From a bacterium (GTDB lineage Bacteria > Zixibacteria > MSB-5A5 > GN15 > FEB-12): DNA of 64,000 nucleotides. Made by a program: the position numbers and the translations under genes. Location of the stretch: NCBI GenBank assembly GCA_030605565.1, contig JAUWIB010000112.1, forward strand, positions 1-64,000, read 5' to 3'. The notes beneath the pieces are model-generated. The model saw nothing but the letters and a program-made list of their open reading frames with translations, did no database searches and had not been told where the DNA came from. Shown piece by piece: positions 18,806-25,726 of this stretch; the first letter of the stretch is position 1; every line of letters starts with the position of its first letter.

Positions 18806-18834
18806 AACATAAATTCCGGCTTCTGGGCTGTCAA
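18806..18834 (-). promoter_or_regulatory. Sigma-70-type promoter of the giant lipoprotein gene
   Basis: TTGACA (complement of 18829-18834), a 17-bp spacer and TATGTT (complement of 18806-18811). Confidence 0.6.
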
Positions 18835-19067
18835 GGATTAAAAAGTACACAAAAGTGACTTATTTCTCAAGCGGTTATTTTCCTCCTGGTCGTCGCCGAT
18901 GGTTTGTAAAACCCTGACTGTGTGTAACATAACCGGCATCGGCGCGTTAACCCTCATCTTCGAAGGTGGACTATACCATCGTTTGAAATCAAAAGCAACC
19001 AAAAAAGCGGCTTTTTCAATCGCTGACGGCGCCCGAGGAGGTTTCAGTGAGCGGCAGACTTCGGTAC

Positions 19068-19101
19068 CCCACCCAGAGCGCCGGCATCGGGTGGGTTTTT
19101 T
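19068..19101 (+). terminator. Rho-independent-type terminator with no coding gene upstream
   Basis: CCCACCC (19068-19074) pairs with GGGTGGG (19089-19095) and is followed by six T on the plus strand. No plausible plus-strand gene precedes it within 250 bp, so it may end a small RNA. The interval 18840-19067 has a minor hairpin AAAAAGCGGCTTTTT but no recognisable RNA family. Confidence 0.5.
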
Positions 19102-19177
19102 CATCTTCGCACATGGCAAACCCACCTGTCGCTTCGCTTTAGGTGGGGTACCGTTGGGATAGAGGGGCAGACCCTGA

Positions 19178-19351
19178 GAGGCTGTCCCATAAGTTTGCCA
19201 CGGTGAGGTGGTGTATAATACTGTTCATAAGTACATCACCTAACCCCGCGTAGGGGGCGGCCTTGCGTCGCCCCAATGAACGCCACTTGTGGTCGGCGGA
19301 CACAAGGCCCGCCGCTACGCGATAGAAAAAGCGACTTTTGAGACAGCCTCC
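19178..19351 (+). repeat. MITE-like element, GAGGCTGTCTCA family, copy A
   Basis: The left end GAGGCTGTCCCATAAG and right end CTTTTGAGACAGCCTCC form an imperfect terminal inverted repeat. The interior carries an inverted CGCGTAG / CTACGCG pair and the block GGCGGACACAAGGCCCGCCG. Other copies are at 20812-20974, 32392-32566 and, inverted, 54525-54686. It has no coding capacity and none of the copies has a transposase beside it. Confidence 0.8.
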
Positions 19352-19411
19352 GGAGGTCTGCCGCCCCCCCCCCCTTGTGGTGGCTGAATCTTCAGACTCG
19401 GCCACAGGAAT

Positions 19412-19440
19412 TTGACATTGACGCCGATAGTGCGTATATT
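19412..19440 (+). promoter_or_regulatory. Sigma-70-type promoter of the DUF362 gene
   Basis: TTGACA (19412-19417), a 17-bp spacer and TATATT (19435-19440). Transcription would start near 19447, before the ATG at 19475. Confidence 0.7.
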
Positions 19441-19474
19441 CGACCGCCGTTTGAGGAAAGGAACTCAGCCTATT

Positions 19475-20560
19475 ATGTATCGAAGCAAAGTTGCCGTACT
19501 TAGAACCGACGCCACCCGCGTGGTGGAGGATTACCGGAAACTGCTGGAACTGGTCGACTATCAATCGGTGATCGACAAGAACCAGGAAACGTTGATCAAG
19601 CTCAATCTGTCCTGGACCAAGTACTTCCCGGCTTGCTCATCACAGCCGTGGCAGGTGGAGGGGCTTGTTAAGACGCTGGTCGAGGACGGCTACGCTCCCG
19701 ACAAGCTCTTGTCGGTGGAGAACAAGACAGTCGTCACCAACCCGATCCAGGGGGCTAAGAACAATCTTTGGATGCCGGTGCTGGACAAGTATGGTTTGTC
19801 GTTCACGCCGCTGACCGAGGTTGAGTGGATTGTTTATCAGTTCAAGGAGAAACTGCTGAAGCTGAACGATATCTTTCCGGAGGGGATTCAGATCCCGAAG
19901 ATGTACGTCGGCAAGCAGATCATTCACCTGCCGACGGTCAAGACACATGGTCACTCCACCACTACCGGCGCCATCAAAAACTCTTTCGGCGGGCTGCTCC
20001 GAGAGGTGCGACATTACGCCCATAAGTACATGCACGAAGTGTTGGTCGATCTGATGCTGATGCAGAAGGAATTGCACCCGAATATTCTATCCGTTATGGA
20101 CGGCACGGTGTGCGGTGACGGCGCCGGGCCGCGCACGATGACACCGCACGGCAAGAATCTTATCCTGGCTTCATCCGATTCAGTGGCTATCGACTCGATA
20201 GCGGCGAAGTTGATGGGGTTCGATCCGATGAGCATCCCGTATCTGAGAATGTGTCACGAGCGCGGGTTGGGTGTGGCGGAGTTTGACGAGATCGAGATTC
20301 TGGGTGAAGATATCGCCGAGATCAATTTCGGCTTCCACACCAAGAAGTCGTTGGTCATCTGGGGAGATCAACTTTTGCGCAAGGGGGCGTTGCGCTTTCT
20401 GGAACAGATCGCATTGCATTCACCGCTGGTCGTTTGGGCGCCGATGGCGTCGAACATATATCACGACTGGTTGTGGTACCCGACCGTGGGCAAATCGATC
20501 ATCCGCAAGTTTGCCAAGACCGAATGGGGCAAATTGTTCGAGAAATACAAGCGGGGGTGA
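19475..20560 (+). CDS. DUF362-domain protein
   Basis: A 361-aa cytoplasmic protein of the DUF362 family. Family features seen are the N-terminal KVAVLRTDATRVVEDYRKLL and LIKLNLSWTKYFPACSSQPW, the central LPTVKTHGHSTTTGAIKNSF and the C-terminal LASSDSVAIDSIAAKLMGFD. DUF362 proteins are often fused to ferredoxin domains; this one lacks the 4Fe-4S cluster motifs. The biochemical role is not established. I reject the upstream TTG at 19412, which would start inside the promoter's -35 box, in favour of the ATG at 19475. That ATG has an AGGAAAGGAA ribosome-binding region about 11 nt before it. The gene stands alone between two MITE-like copies. Confidence 0.82.
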   Translation: MYRSKVAVLRTDATRVVEDYRKLLELVDYQSVIDKNQETLIKLNLSWTKYFPACSSQPWQVEGLVKTLVEDGYAPDKLLSVENKTVVTNPIQGAKNNLWMPVLDKYGLSFTPLTEVEWIVYQFKEKLLKLNDIFPEGIQIPKMYVGKQIIHLPTVKTHGHSTTTGAIKNSFGGLLREVRHYAHKYMHEVLVDLMLMQKELHPNILSVMDGTVCGDGAGPRTMTPHGKNLILASSDSVAIDSIAAKLMGFDPMSIPYLRMCHERGLGVAEFDEIEILGEDIAEINFGFHTKKSLVIWGDQLLRKGALRFLEQIALHSPLVVWAPMASNIYHDWLWYPTVGKSIIRKFAKTEWGKLFEKYKRG

Positions 20561-20692
20561 CACGGTCAAGCCGTGTTCTTGTGGCTACGCCACGCGGCTC
20601 CGAAACGCGCGTAGCGCGAAAGGCAGGCTTGCCTGTTCGAGAAGTATAAGCGGGGCGGATGACTGACATACCCACCTGTCGCTTCGCTTGTG

Positions 20693-20756
20693 GTCGGCGT
20701 ACGTCCCCGTGCGCCGACATGGCTGGAAGTCGCGGTAGACGAGGACGTCCACCGCG
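20693..20756 (+). repeat. Pair of hairpins with complementary loops
   Basis: Hairpin 1 (20693-20718) is GTCGGCGTACG / CGTGCGCCGAC around a TCCC loop. Hairpin 2 (20731-20756) is CGCGGTAGACG / CGTCCACCGCG around an AGGA loop. A second such pair lies at 23438-23513 with different stem bases. The surrounding gene-free stretch 20561-21069 also has small hairpins at 20562-20579 (ACACGG / CCGTGT) and 20581-20593 (GTGGC / GCCAC). Confidence 0.65.
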
Positions 20757-20811
20757 CACGGAATCTGTTACCTATCTGCCCGGTTCATACCGCATGGGTG
20801 CCCCACAGCTT

Positions 20812-20974
20812 GGAGGCTGTCTCATAACTCGGTTGTGAATGCATCGTCCCCACCACTGTTTATATGCTCAGATTCTAACACCGCGTAGGGTGGGGGCTTG
20901 TCTCCCACCTCAATTCCGGCGGACACAAGGCCCGCCGCTACGCGACAGAAAAAGCGACTTTTGAGACAGCTTCC
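20812..20974 (+). repeat. MITE-like element, GAGGCTGTCTCA family, copy B
   Basis: 163 bp, bounded by GGAGGCTGTCTCATAACTCG and CTTTTGAGACAGCTTCC. It shares the interior block CACCGCGTAGGGTGGGGGCT with copies C and D. Confidence 0.85.
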
Positions 20975-21037
20975 TTGCTGTGGGTTCTTTGCATCCCACC
21001 ATGAATGGTGGGCCACCCGACGGTGCCGACATCTTGC

Positions 21038-21064
21038 GTCAGGACCGCAGGGGTCCTGACCTAC
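21038..21064 (+). repeat. GTC-stem hairpin with GCAGG loop, followed by CTAC
   Basis: The 9-bp perfect stem GTCAGGACC / GGTCCTGAC closes a GCAGG loop and is followed by CTAC. It lies immediately after the rsmE stop codon. The same architecture with different stems occurs at 34121-34147 and 58888-58914. Confidence 0.7.
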
Positions 21065-21069
21065 AAGAG

Positions 21070-21828
21070 CTACTGCATCCGCAACAATTCAATCTGGGCC
21101 AGCGCCGCCGCTACCGCCGTCTCGACACGAAGCACCCAACGCCCGAGCTTGAACCTCTGAAATCCAGTACGCTCCATTAGTTCAATTTCAAACGGCACCC
21201 ATCCTCCCTCCGGGCCGATCGCGATAAGCACTGAGGGGGATGAGTCTCCATTGCGTGGGTAGACACCGGCCAGCGATACTTCACATTCGGGATCAGGTAA
21301 CAACTGACACAATGAATCTGAATCATCGGAGTAGTCTTGACGCAGGTTGTCCTCAAAGAACCTGCGAAAGCGATCGTGAATGGATACCTCGGGCATCCGG
21401 GTCAGTTTCCCCTGGCTCAGACCCTTGATCAAGTGCCGCTCGTAGTTTCGTGGTTGCAGCAGGGGTGACTGGAAGTAGCTTTTTTCGACGCGGTTGGCGC
21501 GCACCAGGTACAACCTGCGCACACCCATCATGGCCGAAGTCGCCAGCACTTTCTTCAGCGTTTGCGGGCGTGGTAAGGCGCAGATGAGATCGATTTTTGG
21601 AACCGGTTCGGGTACCGACTCAAGCTGCTCGGTCCTGATAGTGACGGCATCACTCGACACCCCCTCCACCACAGCAGTTCCCTGCGGGCCGTTGAGCAGG
21701 CCGACCTCGAGATGGTCACCGGGGACAAGCTTCAGCACGTTTCGGATGTGCTCGGCGCGGTGATCTGTCAGTTGGTAGCGATTATCGCCTGACGCGTCAT
21801 TGTCGGTCAGGATAATCAGATTCATCAA
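21070..21828 (-). CDS. rsmE: 16S rRNA (uracil-1498-N3)-methyltransferase RsmE
   Basis: A SAM-dependent SPOUT methyltransferase that adds the m3U1498 mark to 16S rRNA in the small ribosomal subunit. The 252 aa match the family length. An N-terminal PUA-like part (residues 1-70, HIRNVLKLVPGDHLEVG) precedes the SPOUT domain. The knot motifs are clear: LICALPRPQTLKKVLATSAM, ANRVEKSY, IAIGPEGGWVPFEIELMERT and FKLGRWVLRVETAVAAALA. Between residues about 150 and 190 is an acidic insertion (DNLRQDYSDDSDSLCQLLPD) not usual in the family. It starts at an ATG (21826-21828) with the next Met directly after. It is a single gene with no clear operon partner. Confidence 0.93.
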   Translation of the reverse strand: MMNLIILTDNDASGDNRYQLTDHRAEHIRNVLKLVPGDHLEVGLLNGPQGTAVVEGVSSDAVTIRTEQLESVPEPVPKIDLICALPRPQTLKKVLATSAMMGVRRLYLVRANRVEKSYFQSPLLQPRNYERHLIKGLSQGKLTRMPEVSIHDRFRRFFEDNLRQDYSDDSDSLCQLLPDPECEVSLAGVYPRNGDSSPSVLIAIGPEGGWVPFEIELMERTGFQRFKLGRWVLRVETAVAAALAQIELLRMQ

Positions 21829-21842
21829 GCACTACTTCCGGT

Positions 21843-21864
21843 CGGCAGATGTGGACATCTGCCG
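21843..21864. repeat. Perfect palindrome, GGCAGA..TCTGCC hairpin family
   Basis: GGCAGATGTGGACATCTGCC lies between rsmE and its upstream neighbour. Relatives are at 23391-23412, 40535-40554, 47226-47245, 51799-51818, 51850-51869 and 58702-58723. Confidence 0.7.
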
Positions 21865-21898
21865 GGCACTGAAATCAGTTCACGCATATCGACCACGG

Positions 21899-22981
21899 CT
21901 ATTCCTGAACCGATGCCGCCTCAGCCGGCTGCTCTGAATGCAATCGGTCCTCAACCACTTTGATAAGGGTAACGAAGACGGCCGCAATGAGTGGTCCCAT
22001 GACCAGACCCAGCAGGCCAAACAGCGCGATGCCACCTAAGATGCTGAAGAAAAGCATCAGCGGGTGCATCTCGGTACGCCCGGAGATGAGCCAGGGGCGT
22101 ACGACGTTATCGGTCTGACTGATGACAAGACTGCCGATGGCGATCACGATGATTCCCTTGGCGTAAGAACCGCCGATCATCAGAATGATCCCGGCCGGCA
22201 CGTAGACGATAAAAGCGCCGACGAACGGAATGATAGCCAGGAAGGCCATGATGGCGCCCCAGAAAATGGGGGATGAAATGCCCACGGCGGCAAACATGAT
22301 TCCGCCCAGCACACCCTGCAACAACGCTACCACCACGCCACCGTACATCGTGGCCTGAATGACGTCGCGAAGCTGGCGGAGGGTGCTATCTACGCGCTCC
22401 GGTCGAAGCGGCATCAGACGTTTGATTTTGTCGACGACCCGTTCGCCATCCTTGAAGAAATAGTACAGAGTGAATATCATCAGCACGAAATAGAACACCG
22501 CCTTGGTGCCATTCGCCACCAGCCAACTGGTCTGGTTGAGAAGCAGGGTGCTGACGCTTTCGATGGCTTCACGAGCGATGGCGTCGAGATCGGCTTTCGA
22601 CAGATCGACATAACCTGAAAGCTTGTCCCGGGCGGTGTTCAGCCAGGGCAAATCGAACGACAGCAGCTTGTCCAGTTGGCCGCTTTGGTAGAGTTCATCG
22701 ACTTTAGCTACCGCGCCGGCGGCTTCGCCGACTAAAGCCACGAACAGATAAGTAATGGGGCCGATGATCAGAAGAACAATCAGAAAGCACAGCAGAACCG
22801 ATGTCAACCCCCGCGATTTCAGTTTAGTCAGGAGTTTCTCATAGACAGGAAAGAACAGAATAGCAAACACCGCCGCCCAGGCGATCGGCACGAAAAACGG
22901 AATCATAATCTCGTAGAACAGATAAAAGAATATGGCCGCAACCAGGAAAAAGATTGAGATTGATAGGTACTCTCGCTTCAT
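21899..22981 (-). CDS. AI-2E/PerM-family transporter
   Basis: An inner-membrane protein of 360 aa with the AI-2E transporter family layout. Two N-terminal helices (ISIFFLVAAIFFYLFYE and FVPIAWAAVFAILFFPVYE) and a third near residue 60 are followed by a soluble amphipathic region (residues about 85-150). At least four C-terminal helices then come, including GVVVALLQGVLGGIMFAAVG and the family-type PGVIL-like PAGIILMIGG and GLVMGPLIAAVFVTLIKV. Known members export AI-2 or peptides, or couple Na+/H+ exchange, so the substrate is open. I start at the ATG (22979-22981, MKREYLS) instead of 23 codons upstream, because the extra residues are Cys/Arg-rich and not conserved-looking. The ribosome-binding site is weak. 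Confidence 0.85.
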   Translation of the reverse strand: MKREYLSISIFFLVAAIFFYLFYEIMIPFFVPIAWAAVFAILFFPVYEKLLTKLKSRGLTSVLLCFLIVLLIIGPITYLFVALVGEAAGAVAKVDELYQSGQLDKLLSFDLPWLNTARDKLSGYVDLSKADLDAIAREAIESVSTLLLNQTSWLVANGTKAVFYFVLMIFTLYYFFKDGERVVDKIKRLMPLRPERVDSTLRQLRDVIQATMYGGVVVALLQGVLGGIMFAAVGISSPIFWGAIMAFLAIIPFVGAFIVYVPAGIILMIGGSYAKGIIVIAIGSLVISQTDNVVRPWLISGRTEMHPLMLFFSILGGIALFGLLGLVMGPLIAAVFVTLIKVVEDRLHSEQPAEAASVQE

Positions 22982-23183
22982 GTCAACCGCCTTTGGATCA
23001 CTCCGACGCCAAACTACTCCACGACAAACCGAACTGCAACAATAAAACAACGCAAAGGATCACCGTGCTGGCTTTCGCCGGAATGACAGACAAGCCTGAT
23101 TCTCTCGCTTCACGCACCGTGATTCGATTTTCGTTTGTCGTTCTAGCAGAACACATAGACAGTGGTAGGTGGCCCACCGTTTA

Positions 23184-23350
23184 GAGGCTGTCTCAAAAGT
23201 CCCCTACATCGTCATTGCGAGCGATCCGCCACGGGCGGGGAGCGTGGCAATCTCATACTACGTGTCGCCCAACGAATTGAGATTGCCGCGTCGCTACGAC
23301 ACAAGTGTCTCCACTTCTCGCAATGACGGCTCTCGGAGTTTGTCAACAAG
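23184..23350. repeat. Chimeric repeat: MITE left end joined to REP-type interior and right end
   Basis: It begins with GAGGCTGTCTCAAAAGTCCCC, the end of the GAGGCTGTCTCA family. It continues into the inverted interior of the 1825-1979 element (GTCATTGCGAG...CTCGCAATGAC) and ends GGAGTTTGTCAACAAG, the other family's terminus. It sits in the 770-bp gene-free stretch 22982-23750. Confidence 0.7.
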
Positions 23351-23390
23351 CCGGGACGTCCGGGGCACACTTGTCGCAATGAAATCCAAG

Positions 23391-23513
23391 CGGCAGATGT
23401 GGACATCTGCCGCCCACAGGAGATGACCGCCTCAGTGGTCGGCGTATGTCCCCGTACGCCGACGTGCCCGACCAACCATCTGAGCGCGGTGCACGAGGAC
23501 GTACACTGCGCAC
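23391..23513. repeat. Three adjacent hairpins
   Basis: 23391-23412 is a GGCAGATG-type palindrome. 23438-23463 is GTCGGCGTATG / CGTACGCCGAC around TCCC. 23484-23513 is GCGCGGTGCACG / CGTACACTGCGC around AGGA. The last two repeat the arrangement at 20693-20756 with base-pair changes. The remaining sequence to 23750 shows no gene. Confidence 0.65.
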
Positions 23514-23750
23514 GTAATGACTTTTCCGGGGAAAGTCCTCCCACTTTACACTTGACTTTTCGGGTCTATGGCGTTGATTGAATAGTAACCTTGGTGCAGG
23601 GTCTAATTACGGCTTGCCGTTGACGCCTTGACTGGCCGGGTTGCAGTTCGTTACTGCATATTAGTACTTCACATAACCTCCCGGTTTCAATACTCGAAAC
23701 TCCGGTAGGGACCAATGGCAGGCCGACAGACAATGGAGGATGAACTGGAC

Positions 23751-24473
23751 ATGGGGTGGGACTTCGCCCGTGGTCTTCTTTTCCGAACCACCTTGGTAGT
23801 GGTAGCACCCTTACTTCTGTGCAGTCCCACGCTTTCATCCGATGCCGACCAGGAGTCGTCCGACTCGCTGGTTACAAGAATCGACCGGGACCAATACGCC
23901 ATTGGCGGCCTGCGCCTGAATAAACGTACGCAAGAGATCACTATACCCGGATGGGTCAACATGGACCAGGGTCAGATCGAATACTTCGCCACCACCCGAT
24001 CGGGGAAAACCCACGAAGCAGTCTTGGTGTTGGATTGTCGGCCTCTGCACCTGCAAACAGCGCTGCTGCTTTTGGGCCTGGAGAGCGGCGAAACGAACAT
24101 GCAGTATCAGGGTGATACCACCGCGCCACAGGGTGATTCGCTGACCATCACGGTGAGTTGGCAGGACGAGAACGGCCGTGAGGTTGCTCATCCCGCGCAC
24201 GAGTTGATGTACGATCTGCAACGAAAAGATGCCATGGAGACCACGCCGTGGGTGTTCACCGGATCGATGGTGATCGACGGGCGGTTCATGGCCGACCTTG
24301 ATGGTTCGATCATCGCTACCTACAGCGATCCCGTGGCGGTGGTGAACAATCCGTTGTCGGGGCGGGTCGATGACACCGTGTATGAAGCCAACGCTGAAAT
24401 CCTGCCGAAACCGGGTACACCGGTATTGGTGACTATCAGCGAGTGGCGGCAGTCTGAAGAATTCAGGGAGTAA
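23751..24473 (+). CDS. Secreted YdjY-like protein, first gene of an alpha-toroid operon
   Basis: A 240-aa exported protein. The start is uncertain: I choose the ATG at 23751 (MGWDFARGLLF), with GGAGG 11 nt upstream. In-frame ATGs at 23715 and 23733 would only lengthen the N-terminus. Residues 8-28 form a hydrophobic signal (LLFRTTLVVVAPLLLCSPTL). The body matches the YdjY-like domain often found in planctomycetes and relatives: IGGLRLNKRTQEITIPGWVN, GQIEYFATTRSGKTHEAVL and HLQTALLLLGLE. Its biochemical role is unknown. It is followed after 1 nt by the alpha-toroid gene, so the two are translationally coupled and probably act together outside the cytoplasm. Confidence 0.75.
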   Translation: MGWDFARGLLFRTTLVVVAPLLLCSPTLSSDADQESSDSLVTRIDRDQYAIGGLRLNKRTQEITIPGWVNMDQGQIEYFATTRSGKTHEAVLVLDCRPLHLQTALLLLGLESGETNMQYQGDTTAPQGDSLTITVSWQDENGREVAHPAHELMYDLQRKDAMETTPWVFTGSMVIDGRFMADLDGSIIATYSDPVAVVNNPLSGRVDDTVYEANAEILPKPGTPVLVTISEWRQSEEFRE

Positions 24474-24474
24474 T

Positions 24475-25626
24475 GTGAAAGTATCACTGAAATCCATCGG
24501 TCTGATCGCAATCCTGATTGTGAGTATGACATCGTTCAGCGTGGCGGCGCAGAAGGACTCTTTCGATCTGTCGCTGAGACACGAGGCTGAGGCCGGCATC
24601 GGGCGTGCTCTGGCCTATCTGGCGGCGGCGCAGGGCGAGAATGGATCGTTTAATGATTATCCCGGCATCACCGGACTGGCCCTGACGGCGTTTGCGCGGG
24701 CGCCGGAGAAACTCAGAAGCAAGTACGATGACGGTATCCTGGCCGGGTACAAGTACCTGCTGTCCAACGTCCGTCCGGACGGCGGTATCTACCCCGAATT
24801 CGAGCCGCAACTGAAAGCGTACAACACATCGATCTGTCTGATGGCCCTGGTAGCCGCCCACGCGCCCAACTTTGAGGAACCGATAATCAACGCCCGACGA
24901 TATATCATGTCGCTGCAAGCCGACGAGGACGACGGCTTGACACCCGACAGTTCCACTTACGGTGGCATCGGTTACAACAAAGACGAACGCTCCGACATCT
25001 CCAACATGCAGTATGCCCTCGAGGCGGTGCGCGTATCCGAGAGCTACGCACCGACGGGTGAGGCAACTGCGGTACGTATAGGTGAAAAGCAAACGGACGC
25101 CGTCAACGAAGACCTTTTCTGGGAAAGAGCGATTGTGTTCCTACAGCGCTGTCAGAATCACAAGAAGTACAACGACTATAAGTGGTCTAGTGATGACGGC
25201 GGGTTTGTTTATTATCCCGGTGTCTCCAAGGCCGGTGGGGCCACATCGTACGGTGGCATGACCTATGCGGGAATGAAGAGTTTCATTCACGCCGGACTGG
25301 ACCCCGGCGACGAACGAGTGCAGGCGGCTTACCGGTGGATACGGAGCAATTACACCGTCGAGACCAACCCGGAACTTGGCGAGCAGGGGTTGTTTTACTA
25401 TTACAATGTGATGGCCAAGGCGTTGGCCGTGCTCGGTGATCCGACCCTGGTCGACAGTTCGGGTGTCGAGCACGACTGGCGCGGCGACCTGGCCGACAAA
25501 TTGATTTCGATCCAGGCGGCCGACGGCTCCTGGGTGAACGAAAACGGCCGCTGGTGGGAAAACAACCCGGTCCTGGTGACCGCCTACTGTGTGCTGACGT
25601 TGGAGGAGCTTCTTAAGCAGGAGTAG
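24475..25626 (+). CDS. Secreted prenyltransferase/squalene-cyclase-type alpha-toroid repeat protein
   Basis: A 383-aa exported protein starting at GTG, with GGGAG 5 nt upstream overlapping the previous stop. The signal peptide is residues 1-25 (ISIL-type core, SVAAQ). Four to six alpha-alpha units with the QxxDGSW-type motif follow: AAAQGENGSFNDYPGITGLA, LSNVRPDGGIYPE, QADEDDGLTPDSSTYGGIGY, DDGGFVYYP and SIQAADGSWVNENGRWWEN. Squalene/hopene cyclases have an Asp-rich DxDD motif and prenyltransferases a zinc site; neither is visible and the protein is short. Terpene cyclisation is therefore unlikely, and a binding or structural role outside the cell is a fair guess. It shares this fold with its downstream neighbour at 25727. 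Confidence 0.8.
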   Translation: MKVSLKSIGLIAILIVSMTSFSVAAQKDSFDLSLRHEAEAGIGRALAYLAAAQGENGSFNDYPGITGLALTAFARAPEKLRSKYDDGILAGYKYLLSNVRPDGGIYPEFEPQLKAYNTSICLMALVAAHAPNFEEPIINARRYIMSLQADEDDGLTPDSSTYGGIGYNKDERSDISNMQYALEAVRVSESYAPTGEATAVRIGEKQTDAVNEDLFWERAIVFLQRCQNHKKYNDYKWSSDDGGFVYYPGVSKAGGATSYGGMTYAGMKSFIHAGLDPGDERVQAAYRWIRSNYTVETNPELGEQGLFYYYNVMAKALAVLGDPTLVDSSGVEHDWRGDLADKLISIQAADGSWVNENGRWWENNPVLVTAYCVLTLEELLKQE

Positions 25627-25726
25627 CCTTAAATAGACAAAACAATTGTCGCCGCGGAGAATTCTGAGGACGATTGACATCGGCGACGTGACGAGACTGT
25701 ATGTTAACTGTAATCTGGAGGAAGCG

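Noticed and set aside
18899-19162. 87-codon frame on the + strand before the MITE
   Set aside because: No ribosome-binding site, and it runs through a terminator hairpin and repeat-like sequence.
19412-19474. Upstream TTG start for the DUF362 gene
   Set aside because: This region holds a TTGACA-N17-TATATT promoter and the ATG at 19475 has a better ribosome-binding site.
20561-23750. CRISPR array among the repeated palindromes
   Set aside because: The repeats are not evenly spaced, the spacers are not of constant size and no cas gene is in the window.
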